A DNA stretch of 64,000 bases from contig NZ_PYFT01000001.1 in NCBI RefSeq assembly GCF_003023845.1, positions 2,170,001 through 2,234,000 on the forward strand. The letters run 5' to 3'. The stretch comes from Adhaeribacter arboris. Its GTDB lineage: Bacteria > Bacteroidota > Bacteroidia > Cytophagales > Hymenobacteraceae. The position numbers were made by a program, and so were the translations under genes. Positions 39,557 to 47,472 of this stretch are shown here, one piece after another (the first letter of the stretch is position 1; the number at the start of each line of letters is the position of its first letter). Below the pieces are notes generated by a model. That model was not told the DNA's origin. It ran no database searches and saw only the letters and a list, made by a program, of their open reading frames with translations.

Positions 39557-40162
39557 TCAGGTTACAATGGTGCGGAAGGTTAGGTTAACCCGGGGTTCGT
39601 TAACTTTTTTAGTTTTGGGTAACGAATGCAGCCAATTCGATTGAGTAGTGCCTTTCATTACCAGCACACTACCGTGTTCCAGCATTAGCCAGGTTGTTTG
39701 CTTGGTTTTTTTGTGTTTAAATCCAAATTTTCGTTCCGCTCCCAAACTTAAAGAAGCAATAGAGGTATTTCGACCTAAGGATTTTTCATCGTCGCTGTGC
39801 CAGGCCATACCTTCCTCTCCGTTATGGTATAAATTCAGCAAACAAGAATTAAACGTATTGCCGGTGAGTTGCTCTACCAAATGCTTTAAAGCTAATAATT
39901 CTTTGGTCCAGCGGAAAGCCTGCTTCGTAATGTTGGAGTACGTGTACTGATATTCCGCATCACCGTACCAGGCAACTTTTCGTTTGGTAATGATGTGTTT
40001 CCCGAAAATGATGGCCTCATCGTTTTTCCAGGCTATAGTAGCGAGTAGACAATTCAGGTAGAAGTTTGCCTCCTTTGGAGAAAGTACGGGGCCAAAATAA
40101 TGTACTATTCCGTCGGAAGGTAATACATTAACCACCCGTATATCAGGATTAAATAAGTCCAT
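39557..40162 (-). CDS. alkB: AlkB-like alpha-ketoglutarate-dependent DNA repair dioxygenase
   Basis: 201 residues, the short AlkB form. The iron ligands are H-x-D in GMAWHSDDEKSLG (about 113-125) and the later His in NWLHSLPKTKK (about 176-186). The C-terminal RVNLTFRTI carries the two arginines that bind 2-oxoglutarate. SLSLGAERKFGFKHK is the substrate-lid strand typical of bacterial AlkB. It reverses 1-methyladenine and 3-methylcytosine in DNA by oxidative demethylation. It is the last gene of an Ada-led operon and overlaps the Ada-type metal-binding ORF by 14 nt, so damage-induced co-expression is likely. Confidence 0.92.
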   Translation of the reverse strand: MDLFNPDIRVVNVLPSDGIVHYFGPVLSPKEANFYLNCLLATIAWKNDEAIIFGKHIITKRKVAWYGDAEYQYTYSNITKQAFRWTKELLALKHLVEQLTGNTFNSCLLNLYHNGEEGMAWHSDDEKSLGRNTSIASLSLGAERKFGFKHKKTKQTTWLMLEHGSVLVMKGTTQSNWLHSLPKTKKVNEPRVNLTFRTIVT

Positions 40163-40394
40163 TTTTCCAGTTTCTAAATTCAGCAGCCATACAATGTCCG
40201 CATGGACGAAATCCTTGATTTTGCGCTTCAGCTTCAGATACGAAAAATACCCGGTTTTCTTTCTTCATTCGTTTACCCGAAGCACAATTTAAATGCCCGT
40301 AGATTTTAAGTTTCTGATTTCCTCCCAGAACTATTTGCTTTAAACGAATTTGTTTTTGCAACTCCTTGTGGCTGATTTCTATATGCAGGGTCAT
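40149..40394 (-). CDS. Stand-alone Ada-type metal-binding domain protein
   Basis: 81 residues. KLKIYGHLNCASGKRMKKEN (about 28-47) and GFRPCGHCMAAEF (about 60-72) match the N-terminal zinc domain of Ada, which accepts methyl groups from phosphotriesters. The second cysteine of the usual first pair is absent: only three cysteines (one, then CxxC) are seen, as in the free-standing family version. It is encoded apart from the AraC/methyltransferase protein three genes upstream and overlaps alkB. It may act as a DNA-damage sensor or a small zinc protein; methyl acceptance is not proven. Confidence 0.8.
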   Translation of the reverse strand: MTLHIEISHKELQKQIRLKQIVLGGNQKLKIYGHLNCASGKRMKKENRVFFVSEAEAQNQGFRPCGHCMAAEFRNWKNGLI

Positions 40395-40547
40395 TCTTTA
40401 GCTTAAAATCCTGATTTTACAAAATAAAAATTGTTTGGTCCTGTGGCTACATTATTGATTTTGGCGATAAATATTATATCTCAAAACTATTTAGTGAAAA
40501 CTTGTAAGTTTTAAATTAATGGTTTTAACCTTAATGGCAGTTTGTTA

Positions 40548-41261
40548 TTAAGTAAGAGCATCGTGAAAAATAATGCCTAGCGTATGACGTTCACCAGTAT
40601 GAACCTCACTTACGCCATGCTTCATATTTACTCGGTAAAAACCTTTACTGCCTTTTATTGGCCGGAAATTGGTGGTAAATAAAAGCATGTCTCCCTTTTT
40701 TGGCCGCAAAACAATAGCTTTGGATTGAGCTCTTGGAGTTTGTTGAGTTAATACAAACTCACCGCCGGTATACTCTTCCTCGGGCTGATTTAAAAATAAT
40801 ACCACTTGAATAGGAAAAAAGAGATTGCCGTATAAATCCTGGTGCAAAGTATTGTGTCCGCCCGCTCCGTATTTTAAAATCAATACGGTTGGTTGCGTTT
40901 GATTATTTTCGCGACAAAGAACTTGTAATTCTTCCAGCGTATCCGGAAAATGATAGTTTAATTTTAATTCCTGCATCCAGGTATTGGCAACAGGAACCAA
41001 CTTCGAGTAAAACAGGCGCCGGATAGTTTGAATTAAGTTGGGCAAAGGATAACGAAAATATTTGTATTCCCCCAAACCAAACCGGTATCTTTCCATGGTA
41101 ATGGTTTTACGATACAAACTTGACTCGTAATAATTTGCTATTAATGTTGCGCATTCTTCTGCCGTTACTATTTGAGAAACCCGAGAGTAACCTTTTTGGT
41201 GGAGATTGCTGGTAACCAGTTGCCAATCAATTGCCGAGATTTTAGCTTCTAGCGTTTCCAT
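40548..41261 (-). CDS. 2-oxoglutarate/Fe(II) oxygenase, prolyl-hydroxylase-like
   Basis: 237 residues. The jelly-roll core shows HNTLHQDLYGNLFFPIQVVL (about 136-155), where H-x-D binds iron. The third ligand is probably the His of the VNMKHGVSEVHTGERHTLGI segment (about 213-232), followed by the 2-oxoglutarate-binding Arg. GGEFVLTQ and LRPKKGDMLLF are typical of the P4H-like family that often follows ada in bacteria. The substrate is unknown, but the operon context suggests alkylation-damage response. The start lies 4 nt after the ada-like stop. Confidence 0.85.
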   Translation of the reverse strand: METLEAKISAIDWQLVTSNLHQKGYSRVSQIVTAEECATLIANYYESSLYRKTITMERYRFGLGEYKYFRYPLPNLIQTIRRLFYSKLVPVANTWMQELKLNYHFPDTLEELQVLCRENNQTQPTVLILKYGAGGHNTLHQDLYGNLFFPIQVVLFLNQPEEEYTGGEFVLTQQTPRAQSKAIVLRPKKGDMLLFTTNFRPIKGSKGFYRVNMKHGVSEVHTGERHTLGIIFHDALT

Positions 41262-41265
41262 CCGC

Positions 41266-42120
41266 TTAATTCTGCTTGGTTACTTCACGAGAAGCTGCTT
41301 CCCAGCCAATTATTGCTGATTTACGAACAGTGCCCCAGTGGTAGCCTCCTAAAACCCCGGTAGATTGAATAATCCGGTGACACGGAATTAAAAACGCTAC
41401 GGGGTTGTCGCCGATAGCCGTACCTACTGCCCTGGAAGCATTCGGCAGATTAATTTGCCGGGCTATTTTACCATAAGTCGTTAATTGACCGGTTGGTATC
41501 TTTAAAAGCGCTTCCCATACTTTCAATTGAAAATCGGTAGCTTTCAGGTGCAGTTTAATTTGATTTAATTTGCTCCAGTCGTGGGTAAAAATATATAAGG
41601 CATTTTGCTGCGCTAAATCCACTATTTGGGTGTAAGTAGCTTTCGGAAATTTAGCCTGCAACTTAGTAAATGCTACTTGTTCTTCGTCGGCAAAGGCCAG
41701 GTAGCAAATACCTTTAGGAGTAGAGGCAACCAGAACATTGCCAAACGGGCTTTCGGCAAAACTGTAATGAATGGTTAAATTTTCGCCCCCATTTTTGTAT
41801 TCGCCGGGAGTCATGCCTTCAACGGCTACAAACAAATCGTGCAGTCGGCTTGTACCAGAAAGCCCGGCTTCGTAGGCGGTTTCAAATAAAGTGGCTTGCT
41901 GGTCCTGCAACATTTTTTTGGCGTATTGCACCGTAAGGTATTGCAGGAACTTCTTAGGACTTACGCCCGCCCATTCGGTAAATAACCGCTGAAAGTGGAA
42001 AGGACTTAAATTTATTCTTTCGGCTACTTCTTCTAAACTGGGTTGCGTTTTAAAATTGGTGTTGATGTAGCTGATAGCGGCCGCTATGCGGCTGTAATTG
42101 GTTTCGGCTTGCGCTTCCAT
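41266..42120 (-). CDS. ada: Ada-like protein: AraC DNA-binding domain fused to methylated-DNA--protein-cysteine methyltransferase
   Basis: 284 residues. The N-terminal AraC helix-turn-helix (about 10-105) contains SLEEVAERINLSPFHFQRLF and a second helix near LFETAYEAGLSGTSRLHDLF. The C-terminal methyltransferase (about 115-284) has the active-site Cys in NPVAFLIPCHRIIQSTGVLG (about 244-263), with NLPNASRAVGTAIGDN just before. It repairs O6-methylguanine by transferring the methyl group to itself and presumably activates the operon. The classical N-terminal Ada zinc domain is missing; a similar domain is encoded separately downstream. A perfect -7 element TACCTTTG lies at 42149-42156 (minus strand), with TTTG 17 nt further upstream. 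Confidence 0.92.
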   Translation of the reverse strand: MEAQAETNYSRIAAAISYINTNFKTQPSLEEVAERINLSPFHFQRLFTEWAGVSPKKFLQYLTVQYAKKMLQDQQATLFETAYEAGLSGTSRLHDLFVAVEGMTPGEYKNGGENLTIHYSFAESPFGNVLVASTPKGICYLAFADEEQVAFTKLQAKFPKATYTQIVDLAQQNALYIFTHDWSKLNQIKLHLKATDFQLKVWEALLKIPTGQLTTYGKIARQINLPNASRAVGTAIGDNPVAFLIPCHRIIQSTGVLGGYHWGTVRKSAIIGWEAASREVTKQN

Positions 42121-42306
42121 GTTTTTCCTTTATTTATTTTGAACAATACAAAGGTAAACAGCCCATCACCAGCCAAACACCCGAAACTTGCTAAATTAAA
42201 AGAACTATTTAACCGCTTGCATTAGAAAGGATATCTATAAATATTAAGTAAATGCTTGTACTATTATCCTTAATTAAATTAGGAAAGCACCCAATATTTA
42301 ATGGCT

Positions 42307-45300
42307 TTAATCTTCCTTTATAATTTGCAAATGCTGCACCTCGTGATCCGTTATTAACCTGACAACATAAATGCCATTGTTTAGATGATCTGACTGCCAA
42401 GTTACTTCTATTAATTCACCGGCGGGAGCAGTATCCGTTTTCAGGCGATTTACCAAAGTGCCGTTTAAATCATAAATTTCCAAGGTATATTCTTGCTCTT
42501 CTGGGAAAGAAAACTGGAAAGTAGTTTGGTTTTGAAAAGGATTTGGGAAATTAGTAAGTCTTACTTCTTCCGTGGCGGGTGCTTCACCCGAGTAGGGGTC
42601 TTCCGCAGATTCTTCTACGGCTAAGGAATCAGTACCAGGTACATAGTTAATTTCTACTGGGCTGCCACCCGCTACATTTACTATCTTAAAATTGATAGTA
42701 AGTGGTGTACCCGCCGTACCAGCACCTTTAGCTAAAGTATAAGGAGTTGTTTTAAGAGTATAATCGCCGATAGGAGGCACCCAGGCGCTGTAATCTCCGG
42801 AAACATCGCCAAAAACGGCATAAGGAGCCGCGGTTTCCGTTTTCGTAAGCGAACCCCGGCCGCCTAAAACCATGATGACACTACCTACAATTTCCGGATT
42901 GGTATTCACCCGAATGTTTAAATTTTTAGTAGGTAAAGCAGCTAAATTTAGTACCCCTCCGTTCGCAATCGTCTGAATTTCTTTGTTGGTATCCGCATTC
43001 ATTAAAGTATAGCTAACTACTTTTTGCCCAGCCGGGGAGCTGTTGCTTACCGTAATAGTTACCTGGGCCGGACTGCTAGCTGCATTATCATTATCTTTTA
43101 CCGTTAAGCTAAACACATAAGTACCGGCCACCAAACTGCTCACGGTAGGTTTAGCGATTGTTTTACTGCTAAAAGTAGCGGTGTTGGGTCCGCTGTTTTG
43201 GACCCATAGGTAACTATTTACGCTGCCATCGGCATCGGAGCCCGATCCATTTAAGGTAGTACTACTGGTGGGCAGATAAATGGTGCTGTTTTCTCCCGCG
43301 AAAGCCAGGGGCGCCTGATTTCCGGTGGACTCATCTACCACTTTAAAATTAATTACGAGAGAAGTGCCTACTGTATTACCGGTGGTCTTGGAGTAAGGGG
43401 TAGCCTCTAAAGTATAATTACCTACGGTGGGTGTCCAGGCACTATAATCCGTACCTGATGCCCCAAATACAATATAGGGAGCAGTAGCTTCTGACCGGTT
43501 CAAGGTTTCCGCTCCTTTTAAAGCAAAGGCTACGCCTATCGAATTTGTACTTGTATTGACCCGGACATTCAGTCTTTTAGTAGGTAAGCTACTCAAATTT
43601 AAAGTAGCACCGTTATTGATAGTTTGAATGTCAGTATCCGCATCCGCGTTCAGTAAAGTAAAACTAAGTATCTGCTGATCAGGACTATCACTATTGTTTA
43701 CCGTAATAGTTACCTGGGCCGGATTACTGCTAGCATTGTTGTTGTCTTTTACGGTTAAGCTAAATACATACGTACCGGCCACTAAATTGCTTATGGTAGG
43801 TTTTGCTACGGTTTTACTACTGAAAATTGCCGTAGTGGGCCCCGTGCTTTGCACCCAAAGGTAACTCTCAATGCTGCCATCGGCATCGGAACCCGACCCG
43901 TTCAAAGTTGTACTAGTAGTAGGCAGAGAAATCGTGAAGTTAGAACCCGCCGAAGCTATTGGTTTTTGATTACCGGTAGATTGGTTAATTACTTGAAAAT
44001 TTATCGAAAGAGCCGTGCCAGCAGAACCACCACCTCCGGCTTGGGTGTAAGGAGTTGTTTTAAGAGTATAATCACCTACAGCTGGTATCCAGGGACCATA
44101 ATCACCTTTCACATCGCCAAAAACGGCATAAGGGGCGGCGGTTTCCGTTTTCGTAAGCGAACCCCGGCCGCCTAAAACCATGACGACACTACCTACAATT
44201 TCCGGATTGGTATTCACCCGAATGTTCAGGTTTTTGGTTGGGAAGCTGGTTAGATTTAGAATCGCGCCATTTTCAATTGTTTGTATTTCCGTATCGGTAT
44301 CGGCATTCATTAAGGTATAACTAACCACTTGCTGGCTATTAGAGTTAGTTACCGTAACAGTTACTTGAGCGGGGTTACTAGCTGCATTATCATTATCTTT
44401 TACCGTTAAGCTAAACACATAAGTACCGGCCACCAAACTGCTCACGGTAGGTTTAGCGATTGTTTTACTGCTAAAAGTAGCGGTGTTGGGTCCGCTGTTT
44501 TGAACCCATAGGTAACTATTTACGCTGCCATCGGCATCGGAGCCCGACCCATTTAAGGTAGTACTACTGGTGGGCAGATAAATGGTGCTGTTTTCTCCCG
44601 CGAAAGCCAGGGGCGCCTGATTTCCGGTGGACGACTCATCTACCACTTTAAAATTAATTGTGAGAGGAGTGCCTACCTGGGCATCAACGGAAGGAGTAGC
44701 TTTTAAAGTATAATTGCCTGTGGCAGGCACCCAGGCGTTGTAATCATTACCCGTTGAGCCGAATACTGTATAAGGAGCACCTGATTCGGTTCTAATTAAA
44801 TCTTGGGCTCCGCTCAGATTAAAAGCTACGGAGCTAATAGTACTCGTATTGGTATTGGCCCGGATATTTAAGTTCTTAGTGGTTAAAGCGGCTAAATCTA
44901 TGGTAGCTCCATTCGTCAGCGTTTGAATATCGGTATCCGTATCGGCATTTAATAAGGTGAAACTTTCTATTTCCGGATTTGTTGGCGGCGGATTATCCGG
45001 TCCTCCCAGGTCTAGGTTAATGAACCAATAATCGGTGTCTCCCCGGGAACTACTGTTTTTATCACCGCTGGCATTGGAGTTAGAGGTTCCGGTTAATAAA
45101 CAACCACCGGTACTCGTTACTTGCAAGGCTTGCAAGTTATCGTAGCCTTCGCCGCCATACGTTCTATTCCATTGTTTATCCCCATTGGCATTTACTTTTA
45201 CAATCCAAAAATCCGATTCCCCTTTCGAGTCGGTGGATTTATCGCCACTAACCGGCGAATCTGAAGTTCCCCCGAGCAGGAAGCCGTTATCATAGGTTTG

Positions 45301-46350
45301 AATAATGGCTTGGAGGTAGTCGTTATTATTTCCGCCGAATGTTTTGTCCCACTTCTTGTTACCAGCTCCATCAATTTTTATAAGCCAATAATCACTGAGT
45401 CCGTTAGAACCTTCCGATTTATCATTACTACTAGGGCTATTAGAAATGCCCCCTAATAAGTAGCCACCATCCGGTGTTAACAAGCACGATTCAAGATTTT
45501 CTTCCAGGTTACCTCCGTACGTTTTATCCCATTGCTTATTCCCGTTGGCATCTACTTTTACCAACCAAAAATCAGCAAATCCATTGCTGCTTTCTGATTT
45601 ATCGCCATTTGCTGCAGAATAAGAATGACCTCCAAATACGTACCCGTTATCGTTGGTTAATTGAATGGTTTGCAGATAATCGTAATTGCTGCCGCCAAAA
45701 GTTTTATCCCATTGCTTGGTACCGGCAGCATCAATTTTAATAATCCAGTAATCTTGCAATCCTTTAGAACCGGCAGTTTTGTTGTAGCCGGTTTTACCGC
45801 TCACCGGCGAGTCGGAGGTGCCTCCTAAAATGTAGCCGCCATCGCGGGTTTGTACCACGGCTTTCAGGTAATCATTACCGGAGCCGCCATAACTTTTGTC
45901 CCATTGTTTGTTACCGTCTGCATCCAGTTTTATAATCCAGTAATCATACTGTCCGGAAGCGGTGAAAGACCTATCGCCACTAACCGGCGAATTAGAGCTT
46001 CCACCTAAAATATAACCACCATCGGCGGTTTGCCATGCCGTTTGCAAGTAATCCGAACCCGACCCGCCATAAGTCTTATCCCACTCCTTATTGCCATCGC
46101 CATTGGTTTTTACAATCCAATAATCCTGAAGTCCTTTGTTACCCGTAGATTTAGTACCACTCACACCAGAAGTAGAAGTACCTCCTAAAAGAAAACCATT
46201 ATCTTTGGTAGCAACATTCGTTATTAGAATATCCGAATCACTTCCGCCCAATGATTTATCCCAAATCTTACTTGCTTGACTAAAAGTAAGCTGGTTAAAA
46301 ATCAGGCAAAGCAATAACGTAAAAAATACTTTCGTAAATTTTATTTTCAT
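42307..46350 (-). CDS. Giant secreted repeat protein with PKD-like modules and T9SS type A sorting domain
   Basis: 1347 residues with a signal peptide (about 1-25). The first third holds about eight ~55-65-residue repeats with WDKTYGGSGSDYL, a QTxDGGYILGGxSxSPxSGD core and DYWIIKxDxxGNKQ, the delta-60/PKD-associated repeat type that probably forms a propeller. The rest alternates two modules: a ~110-residue 'LLNADTDTDIQT' module and a ~95-residue PKD/K319L-like module (AGENSTIYLPTSSTTLNGSG...). The order is A-B-A'-B'-A''-B''-A'''. The end (LTNFPNPFQNQTTFQFSFPE...GIYVVRLITDHEVQHLQIIK) is the type A T9SS signal. Likely a surface protein. The internal modules are nearly identical at DNA level, a sign of recent duplication. 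Confidence 0.9.
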   Translation of the reverse strand: MKIKFTKVFFTLLLCLIFNQLTFSQASKIWDKSLGGSDSDILITNVATKDNGFLLGGTSTSGVSGTKSTGNKGLQDYWIVKTNGDGNKEWDKTYGGSGSDYLQTAWQTADGGYILGGSSNSPVSGDRSFTASGQYDYWIIKLDADGNKQWDKSYGGSGNDYLKAVVQTRDGGYILGGTSDSPVSGKTGYNKTAGSKGLQDYWIIKIDAAGTKQWDKTFGGSNYDYLQTIQLTNDNGYVFGGHSYSAANGDKSESSNGFADFWLVKVDANGNKQWDKTYGGNLEENLESCLLTPDGGYLLGGISNSPSSNDKSEGSNGLSDYWLIKIDGAGNKKWDKTFGGNNNDYLQAIIQTYDNGFLLGGTSDSPVSGDKSTDSKGESDFWIVKVNANGDKQWNRTYGGEGYDNLQALQVTSTGGCLLTGTSNSNASGDKNSSSRGDTDYWFINLDLGGPDNPPPTNPEIESFTLLNADTDTDIQTLTNGATIDLAALTTKNLNIRANTNTSTISSVAFNLSGAQDLIRTESGAPYTVFGSTGNDYNAWVPATGNYTLKATPSVDAQVGTPLTINFKVVDESSTGNQAPLAFAGENSTIYLPTSSTTLNGSGSDADGSVNSYLWVQNSGPNTATFSSKTIAKPTVSSLVAGTYVFSLTVKDNDNAASNPAQVTVTVTNSNSQQVVSYTLMNADTDTEIQTIENGAILNLTSFPTKNLNIRVNTNPEIVGSVVMVLGGRGSLTKTETAAPYAVFGDVKGDYGPWIPAVGDYTLKTTPYTQAGGGGSAGTALSINFQVINQSTGNQKPIASAGSNFTISLPTTSTTLNGSGSDADGSIESYLWVQSTGPTTAIFSSKTVAKPTISNLVAGTYVFSLTVKDNNNASSNPAQVTITVNNSDSPDQQILSFTLLNADADTDIQTINNGATLNLSSLPTKRLNVRVNTSTNSIGVAFALKGAETLNRSEATAPYIVFGASGTDYSAWTPTVGNYTLEATPYSKTTGNTVGTSLVINFKVVDESTGNQAPLAFAGENSTIYLPTSSTTLNGSGSDADGSVNSYLWVQNSGPNTATFSSKTIAKPTVSSLVAGTYVFSLTVKDNDNAASSPAQVTITVSNSSPAGQKVVSYTLMNADTNKEIQTIANGGVLNLAALPTKNLNIRVNTNPEIVGSVIMVLGGRGSLTKTETAAPYAVFGDVSGDYSAWVPPIGDYTLKTTPYTLAKGAGTAGTPLTINFKIVNVAGGSPVEINYVPGTDSLAVEESAEDPYSGEAPATEEVRLTNFPNPFQNQTTFQFSFPEEQEYTLEIYDLNGTLVNRLKTDTAPAGELIEVTWQSDHLNNGIYVVRLITDHEVQHLQIIKED
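43076..44631 (-). repeat. Near-identical intragenic repeat pair (~254 bp copies)
   Basis: 43076-43329 and 44378-44631 agree at all but about two positions. A second, shorter pair (about 42806-42917 and 44116-44227) is separated by nearly the same distance (~1.3 kb). Together they show duplication of a module block within the gene. Confidence 0.85.
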
Positions 46351-47009
46351 AATTGGATTTGATCAGGTTGTTTAAAAGCTGGGATTAAATCAAAAAGCAG
46401 CTAAGTTAAAGTGTCGTATTTGAAAGCTTACTTCATCTTGCTGCTTAGCCCTTAAAGTTTATTTTACATATTAGTTAAGATTAGAAATTGTATTTTACAA
46501 CAGATTCACGCTGGAAAATATAATCACCAAATAGCTACTGCCTCATAGAAAACTAACAGCAAGTCTTCTTACAAGTGTAATTTAATTTTCTAAAAACGAA
46601 TATTGTTATCAAGAAGCAACAAACAAGAAAACCTTACTTTTTATCAGAAAACCATAAATATTTAGGTTAAAAGTTAAATTTTAATCTTAATCAGATAGTA
46701 ATTCTACTTGTTTATTATAAAACATAATTAAAAATCATTAGTACAAAGAAAAGTAAAATTATAATATAAACAAGTAAAAATTTTGTCTGTTCCTATATGC
46801 TAATGCTTAATATTAGAAATGTTATAAAATTAAAAATTTCCTGAGGTGAGCAAATTTGATTTAATCAAAATAGTATTTAGGAATTAATTTTAATTACGGA
46901 GCTGTTAAGATTGTATATTAGCAAGGGGTTAATTGCAGAACGTATTAAAAAAATCAAATTTTTCAAAATATTATTTTAATGGGTAGATTTTAGGTAAACT
47001 TAGTTTTCC
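46351..47009. other. AT-rich intergenic stretch
   Basis: About 660 bp, strongly AT-rich with many A and T runs. No credible gene, tRNA or repeat was seen on either strand; it holds the unidentified promoter of the giant repeat protein. Confidence 0.5.
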
Positions 47010-47219
47010 TTATTTCTTCTTTTTAGATTTCTTTTTTTTAGCTCCCTTTTTACGGGAAGTTTCTTTACCTATTATCCTTTCAGTAATTTCTGTTATTAAA
47101 GTTGTTATTATACTGGTAACTATTGCAATGGCTATTTCTGATCCGGTTTTGACAACTACCTTGCGTAGTTGTTTTATAAGTTGTTTTAGCGTTTTCTTTT
47201 TTAATTTAAGTAAAGTCAT
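47010..47219 (-). CDS. 69-aa basic protein with one hydrophobic segment, unknown
   Basis: 69 residues in three parts: a basic amphipathic start (MTLLKLKKKTLKQLIKQLRK), a hydrophobic middle (EIAIAIVTSIITTLITEI, about 28-45) and a C-terminal tail made almost only of Lys with a few Ser, Gly and Arg. No family is recognised. The layout would suit a membrane-associated or nucleic-acid-binding microprotein. But AT-rich DNA favours Lys and Ile codons by chance, so it may not be real. It stands alone between the repeat protein and the PSD1 gene. Confidence 0.4.
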   Translation of the reverse strand: MTLLKLKKKTLKQLIKQLRKVVVKTGSEIAIAIVTSIITTLITEITERIIGKETSRKKGAKKKKSKKKK

Positions 47220-47472
47220 AGCTTTAAATTCTAATGAAATTTACCTAATTTGTTTAAACCTTATGCGAACGGCCCATCCGTTTTTGTTTGATTTAGGAAA
47301 CTTAACCGATAGTAACTACTTAATCATCAATATTTAAACTATATTAACTATCTATAGCCGTTATTTGCATCTTCCATAGTAAGTTGTTTGATTCTGTCGA
47401 TTAAATGCTTAATTTTCAGGTTTATAAAGTGCTAAAACATAGATTTCAGGATTATTTATTTGAATAGCTTTT

